NCBI RefSeq assembly: GCF_000524195.1
Contig: NW_020170394.1
Coordinates: 576,333 to 640,332, forward strand
Source of the DNA: Echinococcus granulosus
Lineage: Eukaryota > Platyhelminthes > Cestoda > Cyclophyllidea > Taeniidae
DNA length: 64,000 nucleotides
Direction of reading: 5' to 3'
Below, piece by piece: positions 45,180 to 60,200 of this stretch. Both the position numbers and the translations under genes were made by a program. Below the pieces are notes generated by a model that was given only the letters and a program-made list of their open reading frames with translations, was not told the DNA's origin and searched no databases. The stretch's first letter is position 1. Each line of letters starts with the position of its first letter.

Positions 45180-48047
45180 AAAGCACTGGTGAACCCATCC
45201 CGCCTCTTCTCTCTCACATAACTCCTTTCAGCATCTTTTCTTGTCTGACAATCAAACACATCCACCCGCTCACATACCTACTCCCTCTTCAAATCGCTCA
45301 CAAATGTCTCCCACTGCACTTAAATATACAACTAAAAGACATTCGCACCACCGCCACGTGTAAATATATTCATCACTTATTTTTCCCGAATATTCAGCGC
45401 TGTGGTTTTATTCCTTCTATTTAAACAACAATAATGGTGACATGAACAATGAAGACATTTTCCCCTATCCACCTCTAACTGTTTCCAAATAATCCACCTC
45501 CTCATTTTTCCTTGTCTTACACTCTTTTAAGAATTGAATTCATATGGTGAAAGTGTGGTAATGTACAGCGCCTAGCAAGGAGTTTGGAAAGTTATCTTGT
45601 TTTGAAATGACTGGAAGTCATGCCTCTCATTATGGTGCGTGCAACAATTTACTTAGGGACGCGTTGTTTCTCGATGATGAAAAACCTAAATTCTTGACAC
45701 GAAATGAGATCGAAAGTTAGGCTATCCAAAGTTATAGGGCTCTTGCCTTTGGTGATATTCAGGATGCAAAGTTGTTTTGCACTTTTTAGAGCCATGATTG
45801 AGATGTCCTTGTTAGTGCGTGGCGGTTGGGGATATCTCGCTAGTTGACGACCTTCCCCGTCCTCGTGGCTGCGATAGTATGAAAGTGGGAACACCAGCCT
45901 GGTGTATTTGCACACGGTCTTCGGGAGGTTGATCGTATCTGCAACTTCGCGCATTCTAGGTGATCGGAAATTTCGGAGTACAAATTGATAAGAAGGGAAC
46001 TGAATGTTTTTCTTGTATCTATTTTAACGAGTGGGCTAGGGCGCGCAGGATGGCATTCAGTTAGATGAAAACTAAGGACTTTAACAAGGTGAACACATGA
46101 TGAATACTGGGACTGGGCAACTGCGGCAGTTTTTCAGAGCGCGAGGGAGCACAAGTTGCAATTGCTCAAGGCAAGTGTGCCAGTGAGTGTTTGGCCGTGG
46201 ATGCAACACAAAACAGTCTTCAGTACACAATTGCTGTTGATTAACGGTAAATTGCAGGTCATGTTGGAATTTAAAAACATAAATGAGGCCTCTCCTGATT
46301 GACGAGAACTGCAAGCAAGCTGTTTAGGGTTCAAAAGTAGTTTATGAAGGTGCCGACTGAGGTCGTTTTTGTAAATTTGTGTTAAAGAGGCGTTTGACAC
46401 TGATCTGGTTGAAAATTTTTGCAATGGAGTTGTGTTGAATGTGATTTGACTACTTAAAGAACCAAACGAAAATTTGCAGGTTTGAGAATGATATTGAGAC
46501 CCTCTTTTAACCTTTTCAAGTTGGCTTATATTACACACCTTGAGTGGCCTAATGTTGAGTAGGTGGATTTGAGATCGTTTGCCATTCTGATCGGTTGTAT
46601 GACTCATCCAGCAGATGTTTTGGCACATCAATTAAGTGCAGTTTTTTTCCACCTTCATAGAAGGCTCATTTGCCTTCTTACAAAATAACACCACCTAAAT
46701 CTCCTAATTATGCAAAAATGATTTTAGATTTCAAAGCCTATTTTAAAGATTGATAAAAATGAGTATCCGCTGCCAAGTCAGCAGCACATCACACTTGGAA
46801 AGTAAAAATGCACATTCTATGGTTGAAACCTCTGGGTGGATAAAATGAGTTAACAAGTCAAGAAATACTTCCACCACCTATTTAATATGGAAGATATACA
46901 TGGAGCAAAAAGACCCTTTTTAGCAGTTATGAGTTGACACTCATGGAATCTCGGATATAACTTCATTGTTCAATTGGATGTATCTGTGATGAGCGGAGGA
47001 GAATAACAAGTGATCCCCAAATAAATTGACCGTCTTAACAGATCTTTAACAGTAAAATATTTGTAATGCATCAACGACAAAAGAGAGATAGGGTTACTAT
47101 GGTTGGAAAGGAACATTCAACAGCAAAAAATCTCACCAAAGGGAGACACATTAAAGGGGGTTAACAACATTGTCGGTGGCACCCTGCGCTGGTGCTTATT
47201 TGCATATTCTCGTGGTGGTGCGTCAATCCCTGGATTACCTTATTGCAGCTACAAAGCGATTGGCCCTCTCTAAAACATCCAAAGGATATGCTAATGAATA
47301 GATTTCGTATGTTGATGCAATGATAGGCTATCACTAGTGGATATCTTTCGTTCACAGATGAAATTCATCCTCCTTCCAACTTCACCGGCTGTAGTTTTCG
47401 CGTAGTTCGACACCTATTGGTTCGTTCTTCCCTCTCTTTATCAGCTTATCAAGATATACAACCACACTATAAAATAGTAGTTGTACATAAATCTTTACAA
47501 AGAGGATAAATTAAACTCAAAAAGCACCAAGAGCTATTATTCAAAATATGTGTTTTATAACAACCCTTTGTAACACAAAATAGTACCTGCGGTCGTGCTT
47601 ACGAAAGTAATCACATTTTGTGATTGAGGTATTTGATCAAGTGGTAAACGAATATCCAAGTCAAGTCCTAATGGAGAGATGTCACTTTTGTAGTTCCAAT
47701 AAAAGAGAAACTTTACTTCAAGCCTCACACTGAACAACCGTCAACCCATCGAATATAGCTTCAGCATTAAAGCAAAACAGTCAAATAATTATGTCTCAGT
47801 TATAATACCCGAATGTGATTACGTAAATGTGTTTAATTACCTATGTGAAATTCTATAAATTTAAGAATTATACATCCATGAAAAGGGAAACAAACCGAGC
47901 TCACGTTTATTTATATGGTTAAATGCAAGACACGTGGTTCAAAGGAGGTGTGAGGATTAAAGCCATTAAATCCACGATTCCACTTACATAGCGCTATTTC
48001 ATCGGTGAGAGAAATGAGTTGGACTTAAAAGAACCCTTTCATGGTAG
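45180..48047. other. Intergenic DNA between the CSL and ZO genes
   Basis: Contains the CSL 3' UTR at the left (pyrimidine-rich to about 45500) and presumably the promoter and 5' UTR of the ZO gene at the right. One weak CSL variant (AGTGGGAA) sits at about 45884. No exon upstream of 48048 could be assigned to ZO with confidence. Confidence 0.55.
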
Positions 48048-48241
48048 CTAGTTGAGGAAGAGGGAGTAGTCAGAAGCTATGTTTATTGGGACAGAGCAAT
48101 GATCTTCAACGTGGTGCTAGAGCGACGAGCACAGGAAGGTCTTGGACTTGCCATTAAGCGCGGCTGTTCAGGCGAGTGGGCCAGCTGCGGGGCCCTGGTT
48201 GTGGACATTCTCCCTAGTGGCCCTGCTTATGGAAAGTTGAG
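48048..48241 (+). CDS. TJP1: ZO exon: N-terminus and first half of PDZ1
   Basis: The frame is open from 48048 (after TAG at 48045) and reads SYVYWDRAMIFNVVLERRAQ, then EGLGLAIKRG, the ligand-binding loop of PDZ1, and VVDILPSGPAYGKLR. The nearest ATG is 48099, but residues before it (YVYWDRA) resemble the TAIWEQH that precedes PDZ1 in ZO-1. The exon therefore probably begins earlier, at an acceptor near 48047 or 48051 or at a missed start. Donor TTGAG|GTAAGT. Confidence 0.8.
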
Positions 48242-51200
48242 GTAAGTGCAACAGTAAATTTTCTTTAGCATTCAGTTTCCTTACATCCACACACAAAATG
48301 CTCTGACCTAAGTGCATTATCAATGACTCAACAAAAGCAAGTCAAAATTAATTGTCAAACCACAATTTTGCAGTCTTTAAAGCATTCTCTTTAACTCGAG
48401 AATACTTACGTTAGCACATTTTCCATTCCTCCTTCAATATATTTCTTTAGGGTACTTTTTTAGGAACCGTGGTGAGTTGCACCTGGCCGAAGTAACGAAA
48501 CAGTATCGGTCACTATTAAATAAAAACGAAGCTCGAGGGTACACTGACGGCATCATCGGTTTTCACCTAAGTTTTCTAGCTTTAATGGAAATCTGACATC
48601 CATTTACTCAATATCAAGAGTTTATATTGCTTGATTTTATATGATTACTCGAATCAACTCGCAATTCACTAGAGCTCACGTAAGACTTACCGATTTCTGG
48701 AAAAGGAGAGGGGTCGCATAAAGTGCTTCTTTTCTTTTTTAATAAAAAGTCCAGCTAATGTAGTAACATCAAATTTAATTAAAAGCCACAATTATATGGC
48801 ATTTAACATTAACACAATGCGATGGTTAGGCCATGTATAAAACCAAACGATCAAAAGTATAAAGTGTATGAAAACGACTTCGAATCATGCAATGCGGACA
48901 GCGGTGCTTCAGCCCCTAAAAGTATGCACATTTATGCGCTCTTGCTTATTCTAAGGTAAGAAAGCATCTTTCGGGATAGCCTAATATACGAATGAAAAGC
49001 CTGTTTTTGTTAAATGCTTTCCAGAGAGAACACAGTACTGACTGTAAATGCAACCCATATGCAAGAAATTTTTAAAATCCACAATTTGGGAGACAATATT
49101 TGCGTAACGGGATTGTGTTGGGAATACTACATCTTAAAGCAAATTGTTGGCTGAGCCATTCACTTCTGACCAGATTGATCTTCAGTCGACATTTTCATAG
49201 GCCAGGCGACATAATAATGTCAGTGAACGGTGTCTCTTTGGAGGGGAAATCGCATCCAGAAATGCTAGATCTCCTTCGAAGGGCAGAGGGCATAGTCACC
49301 CTCCTTGTCTATCGACGAGAAGATGTGGAGGTGCATGGGGAGGCCCAACGGGCTCCGGTGACTGCGACTTCGACTTCATATCAGTCCCTCTTCCTGCCCG
49401 ACGGGCTCTCGATCGGCTCTCAACAGAGGCAGGCTTCTCCCTCTCCGTGTGAAATGTAAAATATTATTTTGTAAAGCCAAATTGGTTATTCTTCAATATC
49501 GTCTCATGACATAGGGAGGAAACAAACAAGAAATTTTGCGATGGGATCATCAAAAAAGTCTAATGTAAATGGCGTTGTTCCGTGAAAGCATCTTTCCAAA
49601 GTGTGTACAATTAAAATGCACTCATGATGTTGAAATTAAACCATAACTTTGACATCATAAGTCATATCTTGGACTAGTGCATAACCATACTTTGAAGAAT
49701 TGCCATCGTTCATTCACCTCTCTGATTTTGGACCTGTAGTATTACCAACGGGACGAAACGCACCCATAGCATGCCGGGGTTCGCAAGTCCACAGGTGACT
49801 CCGTCTCACGCAGTATCCCTACCACAATTGACAGCGAGGTCGGAGGATCGCCTGGCCACGCTCACCCGTGACCGACGTCAGGCCAGTTTCCTCAAGGTCA
49901 ATCTAGCTAAACAGAATCCTCAAGATGGTAAGGTCATGGGTGAAAAGCGTAGGGCTCATTTCATCCTCTGACCAAACTTCCATAAATTTTTGTCTCTGCA
50001 AGCGTTCATTCGTCTCTTATGACATTTGTGTTAGTCTTTCAATTAAAGAAGGGTGAACATGATAGTCATGCATTCAGAAAGAGTAGAATCCATTGATAAA
50101 TCCCCTTGGCAAATCTTTTATCGCTGGTACTTTGGATACTCTTCAGCCATTTGTCTGAACTTATAACCTCAAGGCAGCACGTGCTCTTTACGGAGTCCTG
50201 TTTGCTAGCATATTTAGATGCTGAAGCAAATTAATGCAAGTAAAGCAGATACTTTGGGCTGTTTCCAGGTCAACGGAGCCTCTAAACTTCCATAAACTTG
50301 AAAGCGATGTTCATCTTTTAAAAGTAGGAAGTCAGGTAGGTTAAGAATCACCTTTCTTGATTGCAGCACAGACCTAACTTCCATTATTGTGTTTCCCACA
50401 CGCATTCGCGGCTTAACTCCTCTTCACTTCTGAGTTCCAACACAGTTTGCTTTAATTTCTAATTTGTTTTGGCCAACACGCAGCAATTGATATATGATAT
50501 ATTTATATTGCTTAACTACTAGAAATAAATTTGACTCAAAGAGATTTTATTTGAGCATAAATCTAGCATAAAACGGAAAAGATTTTCGTTTCACAACACA
50601 TTAGTGAGTCAACGTGGTCATTCATAAAAATTACTAAAGCCTACAACATGAATGAAGAGGAATCGTATTTCAACCTTAAGTGTCGAGAAGGGGCTAGCCG
50701 TGGTTGTTGTTATAGTTGATGCCTTGATACATTTCTTCGCCAGGGTTGGGCGTTGAGCTCTCAGGTCAGTTGGTGGTAACCTCGGTAACGCCGGGTGGCA
50801 AAGCGCATTATGCTGGGATTCGAGTGGGAGACAGAGTTGTCAATCTAAACGGGATAGACACGGCCCACTTGAGCCTGATTGATGCCGCCTACCTGATGCG
50901 AAGGGAGCAGTCGGATGTCACTCTGTTGCGAGTCGAACACGAGGGGGAAGAGGAGAGTGCTCGTCTGCCACCCGAGGCTGCACAGCTGTTTGTTCAGGAC
51001 ACTCCTCCTCAGTGTGGACACCCATGCTGCAAACCACAAGGTAAATGTACATGCGTCTCATAGAATATGCGGAGTTTTGCGCATCTGCCAACTTGCTAGC
51101 TCAAAATGGGTCAAATGATATCAAAATGAGTTCATTCGACCTAACGTGGTAGTCTGTTGATGCCACCCTAGGGTGATTGCACTAGACAATGCAGTAATAT

Positions 51201-54200
51201 GGTTCTCGTTTAATTCATGTTCTCATGTTTTTTGGCATTTATCGGAGCGGTATCCACTTTGCTGAGGGAATTTCAACTGAATTTACAGCGATGATTGGTT
51301 TATCTAAGAAAAATTTTTCAAATTGCTTACTTGAATGCAGCATTTTAGGAATCGTTTAACATCAATTTATATACTGGACTATTATGTGCAGAAATGAGAA
51401 TATTTTGACAGGCAGGCAAGAAAAAAATGGCGTACACAGGCATGAATGCGCCTTAAATTACCATAATCCACCATTCATATTCACACAGTTTGAAGGTACC
51501 AGATTTGATGTCAACGGAGAAATTCGCCTCATCCACCCCATACTGCACCAACCTTCATTAATCAAGGAATCGTCGTGTAGTAAGAGTGAGTATAAAATCA
51601 AGATCTCAACTTTAGGTAGATTTAATACAAATTAGTCTAACATTTCGCTGTCAAAGGTGGAAGCGATGTCTTTCAACTTTTATTTAAGACAAAAATTATC
51701 GGAATAGTTGGTATGGCTCCGTCAAACCAATAAATATATCTACACATGGACTTTCAAACCATTTTTAGAGTCGAAACGTCACAGAAACCATTTGGTAAAT
51801 AGAGACCATTGTGAAAGATTTATCATAACTCCAGGTAGTCTTAAGAACAATCAATAGATTACCTGCTTTAGCAGTCGCTCGGCTATGTCCAATTTTTATA
51901 AACAAGCAATCCTGAGGAGCATCAAAAGTCTCTTCCAACCGAAAATTCTACGTCCTAAACATCTAGTAAACCTACCTTTCACTTAAGCAGTTCGACAAAA
52001 GCTCATTTTCAAAACGCCAAATGTGGGAATCATCATCTTTCACACACGACCTTGAGCTTACCGCAGTACCATAAAAAAGCCAAATTCACAGAGCGGAGAA
52101 CCAAAGTAACCTCAGATCATGCTAAAAGTGCCATTTGAAACATTAAAATCGAATGCGAACATGTGAACGCTCGCATGAAATGCCTGTTGAACATTACTGA
52201 AGTCATGAATGCAGAAGAACGACCAGTTTATTCAAAATTCTTGGAATGTATTCCTTGCTAGAACCACTCCATGTTATGACCTCTCCCGCGGAATACTCGC
52301 CAGTCCTGTACAAGCCCATCTGCCCCGACAATAATGCGGATAAAGTCGGCATTGCATCAGGTGTCCGGTGCAACTGTCACGTCACGCCGCGACACCCCCT
52401 GGTTTGTCCTGAGATCGTGACAGGTGAGAGAGGCTCGCCTCCATTCGCCACCATTGACGATGGCTCCCATGCCGAGGGCGACGTTTCCCGAGTGGTGAGC
52501 ATTCAGCGCCATCCTGTGCTTGGCACAGGCATTCGAATTATTGGGGGCAATGCCGTGGGCATCTTCATCTCCGAGGTGAATGGTCAGTCACCTGCAACCG
52601 AGTCTGGGGTCAGACCAGGGGACGAGATCATCTCCGTAAGCAGTTGACGTATATTCATTAACGTTATCAATTTACTGGACAACTGAGAAATAATTTTTGG
52701 TCATGACTTCATGCGACCTGGACTGTAATGCAATTAAAGTCAATTATTTGTATTTTAAAGAATATATGGATTTAAAATAAATGAATTATGTAATTAGAGC
52801 TGTCACTTAAAATGGCCCACCTTTTGGAGATCAAAGTTTAAGCACCATCTGAAATGAATGATAAAACCATGAAAAGTGATATACCTTTTTACACGTATTT
52901 TTTATGAGGGCAAACCTTTATTGGGGTTGTTCAATTTTTCACATCAGGTTGACTTCCTGGTTCTATTCAAACTAAATTGGGATTTTCCTATCAAAAAGAA
53001 AATAGCCAGGATTATACCTGAAAACTCAAGTATATGGAAATAAAGTAACACTGTGAGTCTCCTCTGACGTCGTAAGAAGCTAAAGCACTGTGGAAGAGCA
53101 CACACGACTAAAGTACGGAGGGATTAGGAGTTTGCCAGTTGACCTTAAGCCAAACCTGCAGCTAAAATGGCGAATGGAGGAAGTAAGTCAATTCACAGTT
53201 GCACAAAATCGTTGCAATAAAATTACAGCAGCGTGAGATACTTCGAGTGTTGGTCTTGTTGAAACTCCCTTTTAGGTAATAATTGCTTAAACCTTGGAAA
53301 CAGCTTTTTTGCTTATTTAGCAGCTTTTGACCCAAGGGTTGACGTTACCAAAGGCCTGATTCTGGAGTGTTGTCACTTATCAGTAATATGCGAGCTCATG
53401 TATTTGTATGTGTACAACCTGAAAATATTTTGTACCACCGTTTAAACGGTCTTATATGCTGAGATTTCCATCATCGGAATCCTTCCAATAGAAGGTGATT
53501 TGACTCAGATGGGAGGAAAATAATTCATTCAAAAAACCTCCTCATGATCATCTACTTAAGGGCAATTAGTGCTAATATCAGTAGGTATACTGAAATTATA
53601 TTCGTTAAAAGTAAGTGAATTTTTTTGCTTTGCTGGATAATACTAGGCGAAGCAGAGAAAAATGCTCTTAATACGACTGATTTTGGGAGGAAGATAACCT
53701 CACACGAATCAGCTTATAACCACATTCGTATACTTAAGCGAAAGACGCCACAGAACACCTTCCCTTCTTACGGAATACGAGTTAAGGTTATTGACTGCAG
53801 TCATCTTATTAATCTCAACTACTCAGAACATTGATGCAGCTTTATTCAGCTTTTAATGCGCGATTTTTACGAGTGAATTGTAAACTTCTCTTCAACTCAG
53901 TGCTTTTGTAAATGACATTATGCATTTGTTCCAATACCTATAGTAATACTTTTTAGGATGCATAAGTGACATTGTTTATCAAATGTGTAAATTTTTTGCA
54001 GATTAAATTCATGAATGATGCGGATATAGGCAAAATTTGAGTTTTCATTTCTAGATAAACGGTGAATCGGTAAAGTGGATGACGAAAGCAGAAGCGGCAT
54101 TACGGATTCTCAAGTCAGGAAAGGTACTAAAAATGGAGGTGAGGCAAGCAGTTGACAAATTTGAGGCCTTCATAAACGGCAAAGTGGGATCAGGGGACGA

Positions 54201-57200
54201 CTTCTACGTGAGAGCCGCTTTCACCCATACTCCGAGTGTTGTAGATGGAAGCAGTGTGCGACCAATTGATCCGTTGGTACCTATACCTACTCTACACATA
54301 TCTCATGGCGATATCTTCCATGTTACAGATAGTCTACTAGCTGGCTCGTTCACCTCATGGTTGGTAGGGTCTTTAAAATTTACAGGACAACGATTTAAGA
54401 AGCCCTTTTTCACAAACTTTCTCTCTAATTTTAGGCTCGGAAAGTGTTCCCAAGTGCATCGGCCATCGGAAGCATTCCAAGTAATGCAAAGGCCATTCAG
54501 CTTTTAAAGGCACAAGTTTCAACATCAGTGAGCTTTCCTAACTGGCTATATTCCTTTTTTTGGGAAGATTTACGATATCTAAAGCGTTCAAACGGTAATT
54601 TTTAAAAGCAAAAACACAATTATAACCGTCCATATTTCATATGGATTACCTCTGTCCCGCTACCTTTGTTATTTAATTTTCAAGTAAACTGTTGTTCATG
54701 GTACATTATTTTACTAACATAAAATTAGATAATTTTTAATCGTAAACACTTAAGCACAAATACGATTCTAGATTTAATGGTGCTATCATTCACTCTGATA
54801 CCTTCTACGGTGAGATTTAGTAATGCGGAGTTCAGAAGATGCGCAAGTAATATATGAGTTACCGGAAAATAAATTCTTCTAAAGATTCACTCGCACAATA
54901 GCGTATTTAAGAGTCAATTTGAAGGTAAATTTTATATTGCTTGGTAGAGTAGCATATCTGAGCAGGAAGTGGGGTCTACAGACCTTTCTGCAATTAATGG
55001 AATGAGAGATATTCAATTTTCTTTGCATGACAATGCAAGCTTAACTTTTTGTGATGAATGGACACCTGGAGGACAAAAGATAAATTACTATATCCTTGGA
55101 ACCCCTTAGTTATTAGTGCCACGCTAATAAATGTAGTCGATTCGTTCATGGCCTGGAGACTTGAGAACTTCAACAGATGCATTCCTTGGTAGGGTTTAAA
55201 TAAATTCAACTTCTTTAATGTAATAAAATGTCTTATAATAATTTTCTACATAAGCTTTCCGTAGAAAGACTAAGACCCTACCTTCGGGTGGGTCGGCTAG
55301 ACTGCTACCCCTATCCTCGGCCCGTGATCATCTACGGTCCTCTAGCCGAGAAGGCGATGCATTTGTTGGTAGAAGAGGTCTCTACACTAGACGACAGCGA
55401 CGGAGAGCCGCGTTTCGAGGTTCCCCCAATATCGGGAGCCCCACCACCGTCCAGCAACGCCTGGGCAGCTCACCTCTGCTCCCAGAGTCCCGGAGTTATC
55501 CGCCTCAGTGCCATCCAGGTAAGGTGGACTTCAACCCACTTTTCTTCCTCGCTCTCACAAAAATGAGGGCGAGTCGTCCCACTGATCAACTTCAAGTTAG
55601 AGTTAATTTATCATAAATGCTTTAAGTAGACTAGATTTTAGGATTAACTTAATTATATCATTCGAATTCATTAGATGGAACCAGGCTGCATAGTTTGATA
55701 TGCCTTAAGTTATAAAAAGAAATAAGAATGAGCTAAATTAAAAGGTGATTTGAACCCACTAATGTACTTACAGCTCGATAGTGCAGTACCAAAATAATAC
55801 GTGCCACATGTTCCAGTGCCACAAACTACTCAGTTTCCATTAAATGTCAAGGCATATTATGGTCATATTTAAGATGGAAAACTGTGCATCCTTAAATGGA
55901 TTTACAAACATTCCACTTTTCAGTCAAAATGAGTCATTGAACGGAGATTTCAATTACTTTGTCTTATGCGATTTTTAGACGTTAAAATTAACTGCCAAAA
56001 AGACGCTACCAAATGCAGTAAGTTATCGGCAATAAAAGTAAATGTTATATCTACTGACAAACAATAGCCACTTTGCAGAGTAATTCCACCTAGAAGGTAA
56101 AAAGCAATCTTCACCCTATGGGAATGTTCAAATGCGCTTATAAAAAGAAAAGAAGAAAGAAATTGAAATGCTACTAATAAATGCGCATGCAAATGGTAGA
56201 TGCTGATGGAAAGGGGGAAGCACGCGGTGCTCTATTTGCGACCCTCATCAATTGAGGGCCTCCTGTACAGCGGCATCGTCCCCATCGTTCTTCTCGTGAC
56301 CGCCTCTAGTGCGCAGCAGATCCATGAGGCGCTGGAGCTCTACAGGCCACGGTGCCAGCGTGGCGCGCGAGAGATGAGCCGACGCCTCTGGTCGGAGGTG
56401 GCCAGTCTGCTTCAGGCCATCTCCCATCTACTCACCGACACCGTTCCGCTTTTTAGTTCACCCTTGCAAGTACACTTTGACGAAATGGAGTGGATACACA
56501 ACCTCATCTCCATTATCAGGCATCATCAGAGCCAACCGGTGTGCTATTACTTATTATCTTTATTACCTCCATTAGGAGATCACTTTAAATACGAAGGAAA
56601 ACAGGTTGCCACACTAATAGTTCTATAATGGCAACGTGATAAGAGTAGTTTCCGTCATTACACTATCGCATGAATATGAGTATTGCAGTTAATTTGATAT
56701 ATTTTCTTGTTCGTACAGAAATATTTCAGAGGGGTTTAAAAAGTTCCGATCATTACTGCCATTTGAAACTCCTGAAATTCAGAGAACAACTGTTTGAAAC
56801 TAAGTGCAAAATGCATATAACCTCATGGACGTTACTGCCTAGTCCTGCATAAACGACCTTTAGTTTCAACCGCGAACAATTTTGACAATTAAACAAATGC
56901 GAATACCACCAGATTATTAAAGTACTTGAATCAAATAGTTCGCGTGAATTAGGGACCACAATGTCAGAGGAAATGATCAACTCCAACTGGTCTGATGCAT
57001 GGACAGAAGTAAAGACTAGTTGGAATTCAACACAAGATTATGTATGGTTTGAAGGATTTAAGAGGATGTAATGCACCATGCGAAATGTTACTGTGCCCGT
57101 AAATGCAATTTATTAATCCAGTATGAATTGCTTTGGAGTAGCATACCTCTCAAAACATCTTTCCGTTTAAGGTATGGGTCGCAGAAGACTCTGTAGCATT

Positions 57201-60200
57201 CTGCAAGGCAAATGAAAATGCTCTTACTCCAGTTGCATCGACAATCGAGCCACCTAAAGCCGCGACTGAAGAATCGTCCTCAGAAAAAAGTGATCCAGGT
57301 AAGATTTCAGGGAACTCATGGAAGCACTTTACGGACTGATTTGTGACTTACATGGTGTGTATAAATAGCAAATATGAATATTTCGTCTGACCAAACAATC
57401 AGCGGCAACACCAACAGAGTTACCCTATGCGGACATTTCTGTCGATCTTTGGCAAGTTATGCGGAAAACATTCACCTTTTAATAAGTAAACATTCCGTAA
57501 ATATTTACAGACTAATGGTCACACTGGCTTTCGAAGTGCGCACAAGCAAAGCCTATTTTTCTAATGGTCATTTTAATAATCTCAGACGAGTCTCTAGAGG
57601 AGGGTTTCTCCTTCGAAGCGTAGTAATTTTACCAGGAGTGGTTTGCACTTACCAAACGTCTTTTTGTTTTGGTATAAGAGATTACCTCTAGACATACAAA
57701 GGCAATGCCGAAACTATTTATCTTCAGCTATTTTAATGGTGCCGTTTCTAAGCCTTCATGTCCTTTGTGTACTGCTGAATCTGAATTAATAAACCACCTT
57801 TCATTTGACAAATTTCGGTTCTTTGCTAAATTTTGTCAGTGGCGTATTCATTGGTTTGGCTTTTTTAACGGATCCATTTGCATTTTATGGCATCGCTAAA
57901 GTTCCATTCTTCCTCATTGAGAGTTGAAATTGCGTGCTAAATACACACGTGGTTGAAACTTACGCAAGATAGTCTATGATTGCTGAAGAACATTTTGATT
58001 TACACATTAGCAAAACCACTTTGCTAAAGTTTAAAAATAAAACAACCCCACCTCAATAGTCCCTTCCGTGTCGTCAGAAGTTTTCGTGAACCAACTCCAA
58101 AAGCAGTGGAATTCCGCTTTCTACCGACTAGATACTACGTCAAAAGGTTATAGAGCTAATGCGTTTGCGGTGCGTGGTTAGATCACCGGAGGCTCACAAG
58201 AGAAACTGAATCGCCTAGGCTCCATATGTCCGGCAAAGGGGTCAGGTCAGGCCAAGGCGATCCACAGTGCTCTTCAAAGATCTGCCTACCACAATGCCAC
58301 GCGCATGATGATTTATAAGCACGTTCTGAGACTACAATGTCCCTCCAGTTGCTCTTATGAGAACAGTCCTACGAAAAGAAAATGCTCCAATTTAAGAACG
58401 TTGTCTAACTTCTCGGCACTACTTCCCAAAAGAATCATCCTACTAAAATGCAGTTCACCCAACAAATAATGCGGTTCATAGAAAATCACGAAACACAAAA
58501 TAGATACAAATACCCCTATTTTTGTTCCAGTTCTTTCAGTGAAGCAGAAGACTACATTAAAGGTGAAACGCTTGGTTGAATTACTCTTTCATGAATAAAT
58601 TAATTTTAACAAATCCCCTATTATTAAATAAAACTAAATGATGGGGAGAACTTTAATTCAGACCATACAAGCACCTTGAATATGGGCTTACTTTATCAAT
58701 TGACCACAGATAGAAGGGAAGAATTCCGCTTTGAAAATAATGAAGGCTACCAAGGGGATTGCTCATCGGTCGGCAGAAGCTTCGAGGAATGGGGTGTGCT
58801 GAATCGCCTAGAACTAATGGAGGATGAGATAGAAGCCAGATTTCCGAATAGTACATCCCCGAAGAGGAAGAATGAGCTACGTCGCGTGCGGATTCAATCA
58901 CCAAGGTGAATTAAAATTTGCCAGGACAATCTATTTTCGCATTCAGAACGCAAGTGCATTTAATACTAGTTATTTTAGTGGTCAAATACTTTAATAGATT
59001 CAAAAAGTCAACCAAATGGTAAGACTAAACTGGCTAGATTTAGTAGTGTTTTGGCCAAACGATTGCATTAAATGACATATTTTCAGACCCGATAGCAGAT
59101 CGACCCAGACGGAGTCACCCAGAGTCCAGGAGACCAGCATCAACACTACCCCTCAGAGAGGAAATGACGAGGATGAAGAGGAGCGGAGGAAAGTTGTGGG
59201 TCCTCTCTCAGTGCGACGCCACCGTCCACTCTCCTCAAGCAACATGCCCTGTGGTCTCATCTCGGAGCCGCAGCGCGTTGTGGCCGAGGCCAGCGGCGAA
59301 TTCATCCCAGCGGAGGGCGGAAATTTACAACTGCCACAACACGGCGTCGGACTCTTAATTCCACCCGGTGCTATTCCCGACGATGGTGATGGAGAAAAAC
59401 AGGAGATTTACCTCCGCGTATGACCTTTTTAGTACACTTTCGTTAGTAAGGTTAATGCCACGCGATTGGGACACTTAGGATTTTCCATGATGAGGAAAAC
59501 CCTTTTTTATAGATCAAATTGAGTTCTTTTTTGCAAATACTCGATGATTCAAGAGGCATCTACCAATTCTTTCAATGTGTAGTATTTAAAACAGTACCAT
59601 TTTGCTCCATTTCAACCATCCCATTTTAAAAGTGCAAGACACTCCATAAAGGTAAAAAGAATGATAAAATTTAATCTAATTTTTGCAGCAAAATATGAAC
59701 TATGTGATACCTTTGTTTAAATAAAGGAACTTCAGAGGATTAAAAATAGTTACATCGGATAATTACGTATAGGCTTGTCAACTAAATAATCTCCAAATAA
59801 ATTGGGTTACTTTCATAAATGAAAAGTACTCTCGGCCGCTCAGTCCGTTAAAGTTGACTGGATTTGTAAGAAGAAATTGCCATAGTATTAATTCTGATTT
59901 GCTTTTCGAAAATCTTGGAATTCTTGTGAATTTCTACTATGAAATGTATCTAATGAATAGTCAAGACAGTAGCAATAACAGATATAAAGTTGCACAGTTA
60001 AATGTAAGTTAAGAAAAATTGTAACCAGAAACAGGTGCACAGAGGGCGCCACGATAAATGAGCCAATAAAGTGGTCTTCTTTGTCAGGTGTACGAGGGTG
60101 AGCATCAAAATGAGGAGTACGACAAGAAGACGATGAACAAATCGCATATAGTCAGTCCTTTGGTAATGTGCGGTCCGCGAGGACTTCGTTTTCAGAAGTC

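Noticed and set aside
58531..58562. Possible 32-base ZO exon (acceptor TTTGTTCCAG, donor TTAAAG|GTGAAA)
   Set aside because: Including it leaves phase 0, but the following exon at 58662 needs one base carried over. The exon ending at 57298 joins 58662 directly in frame.
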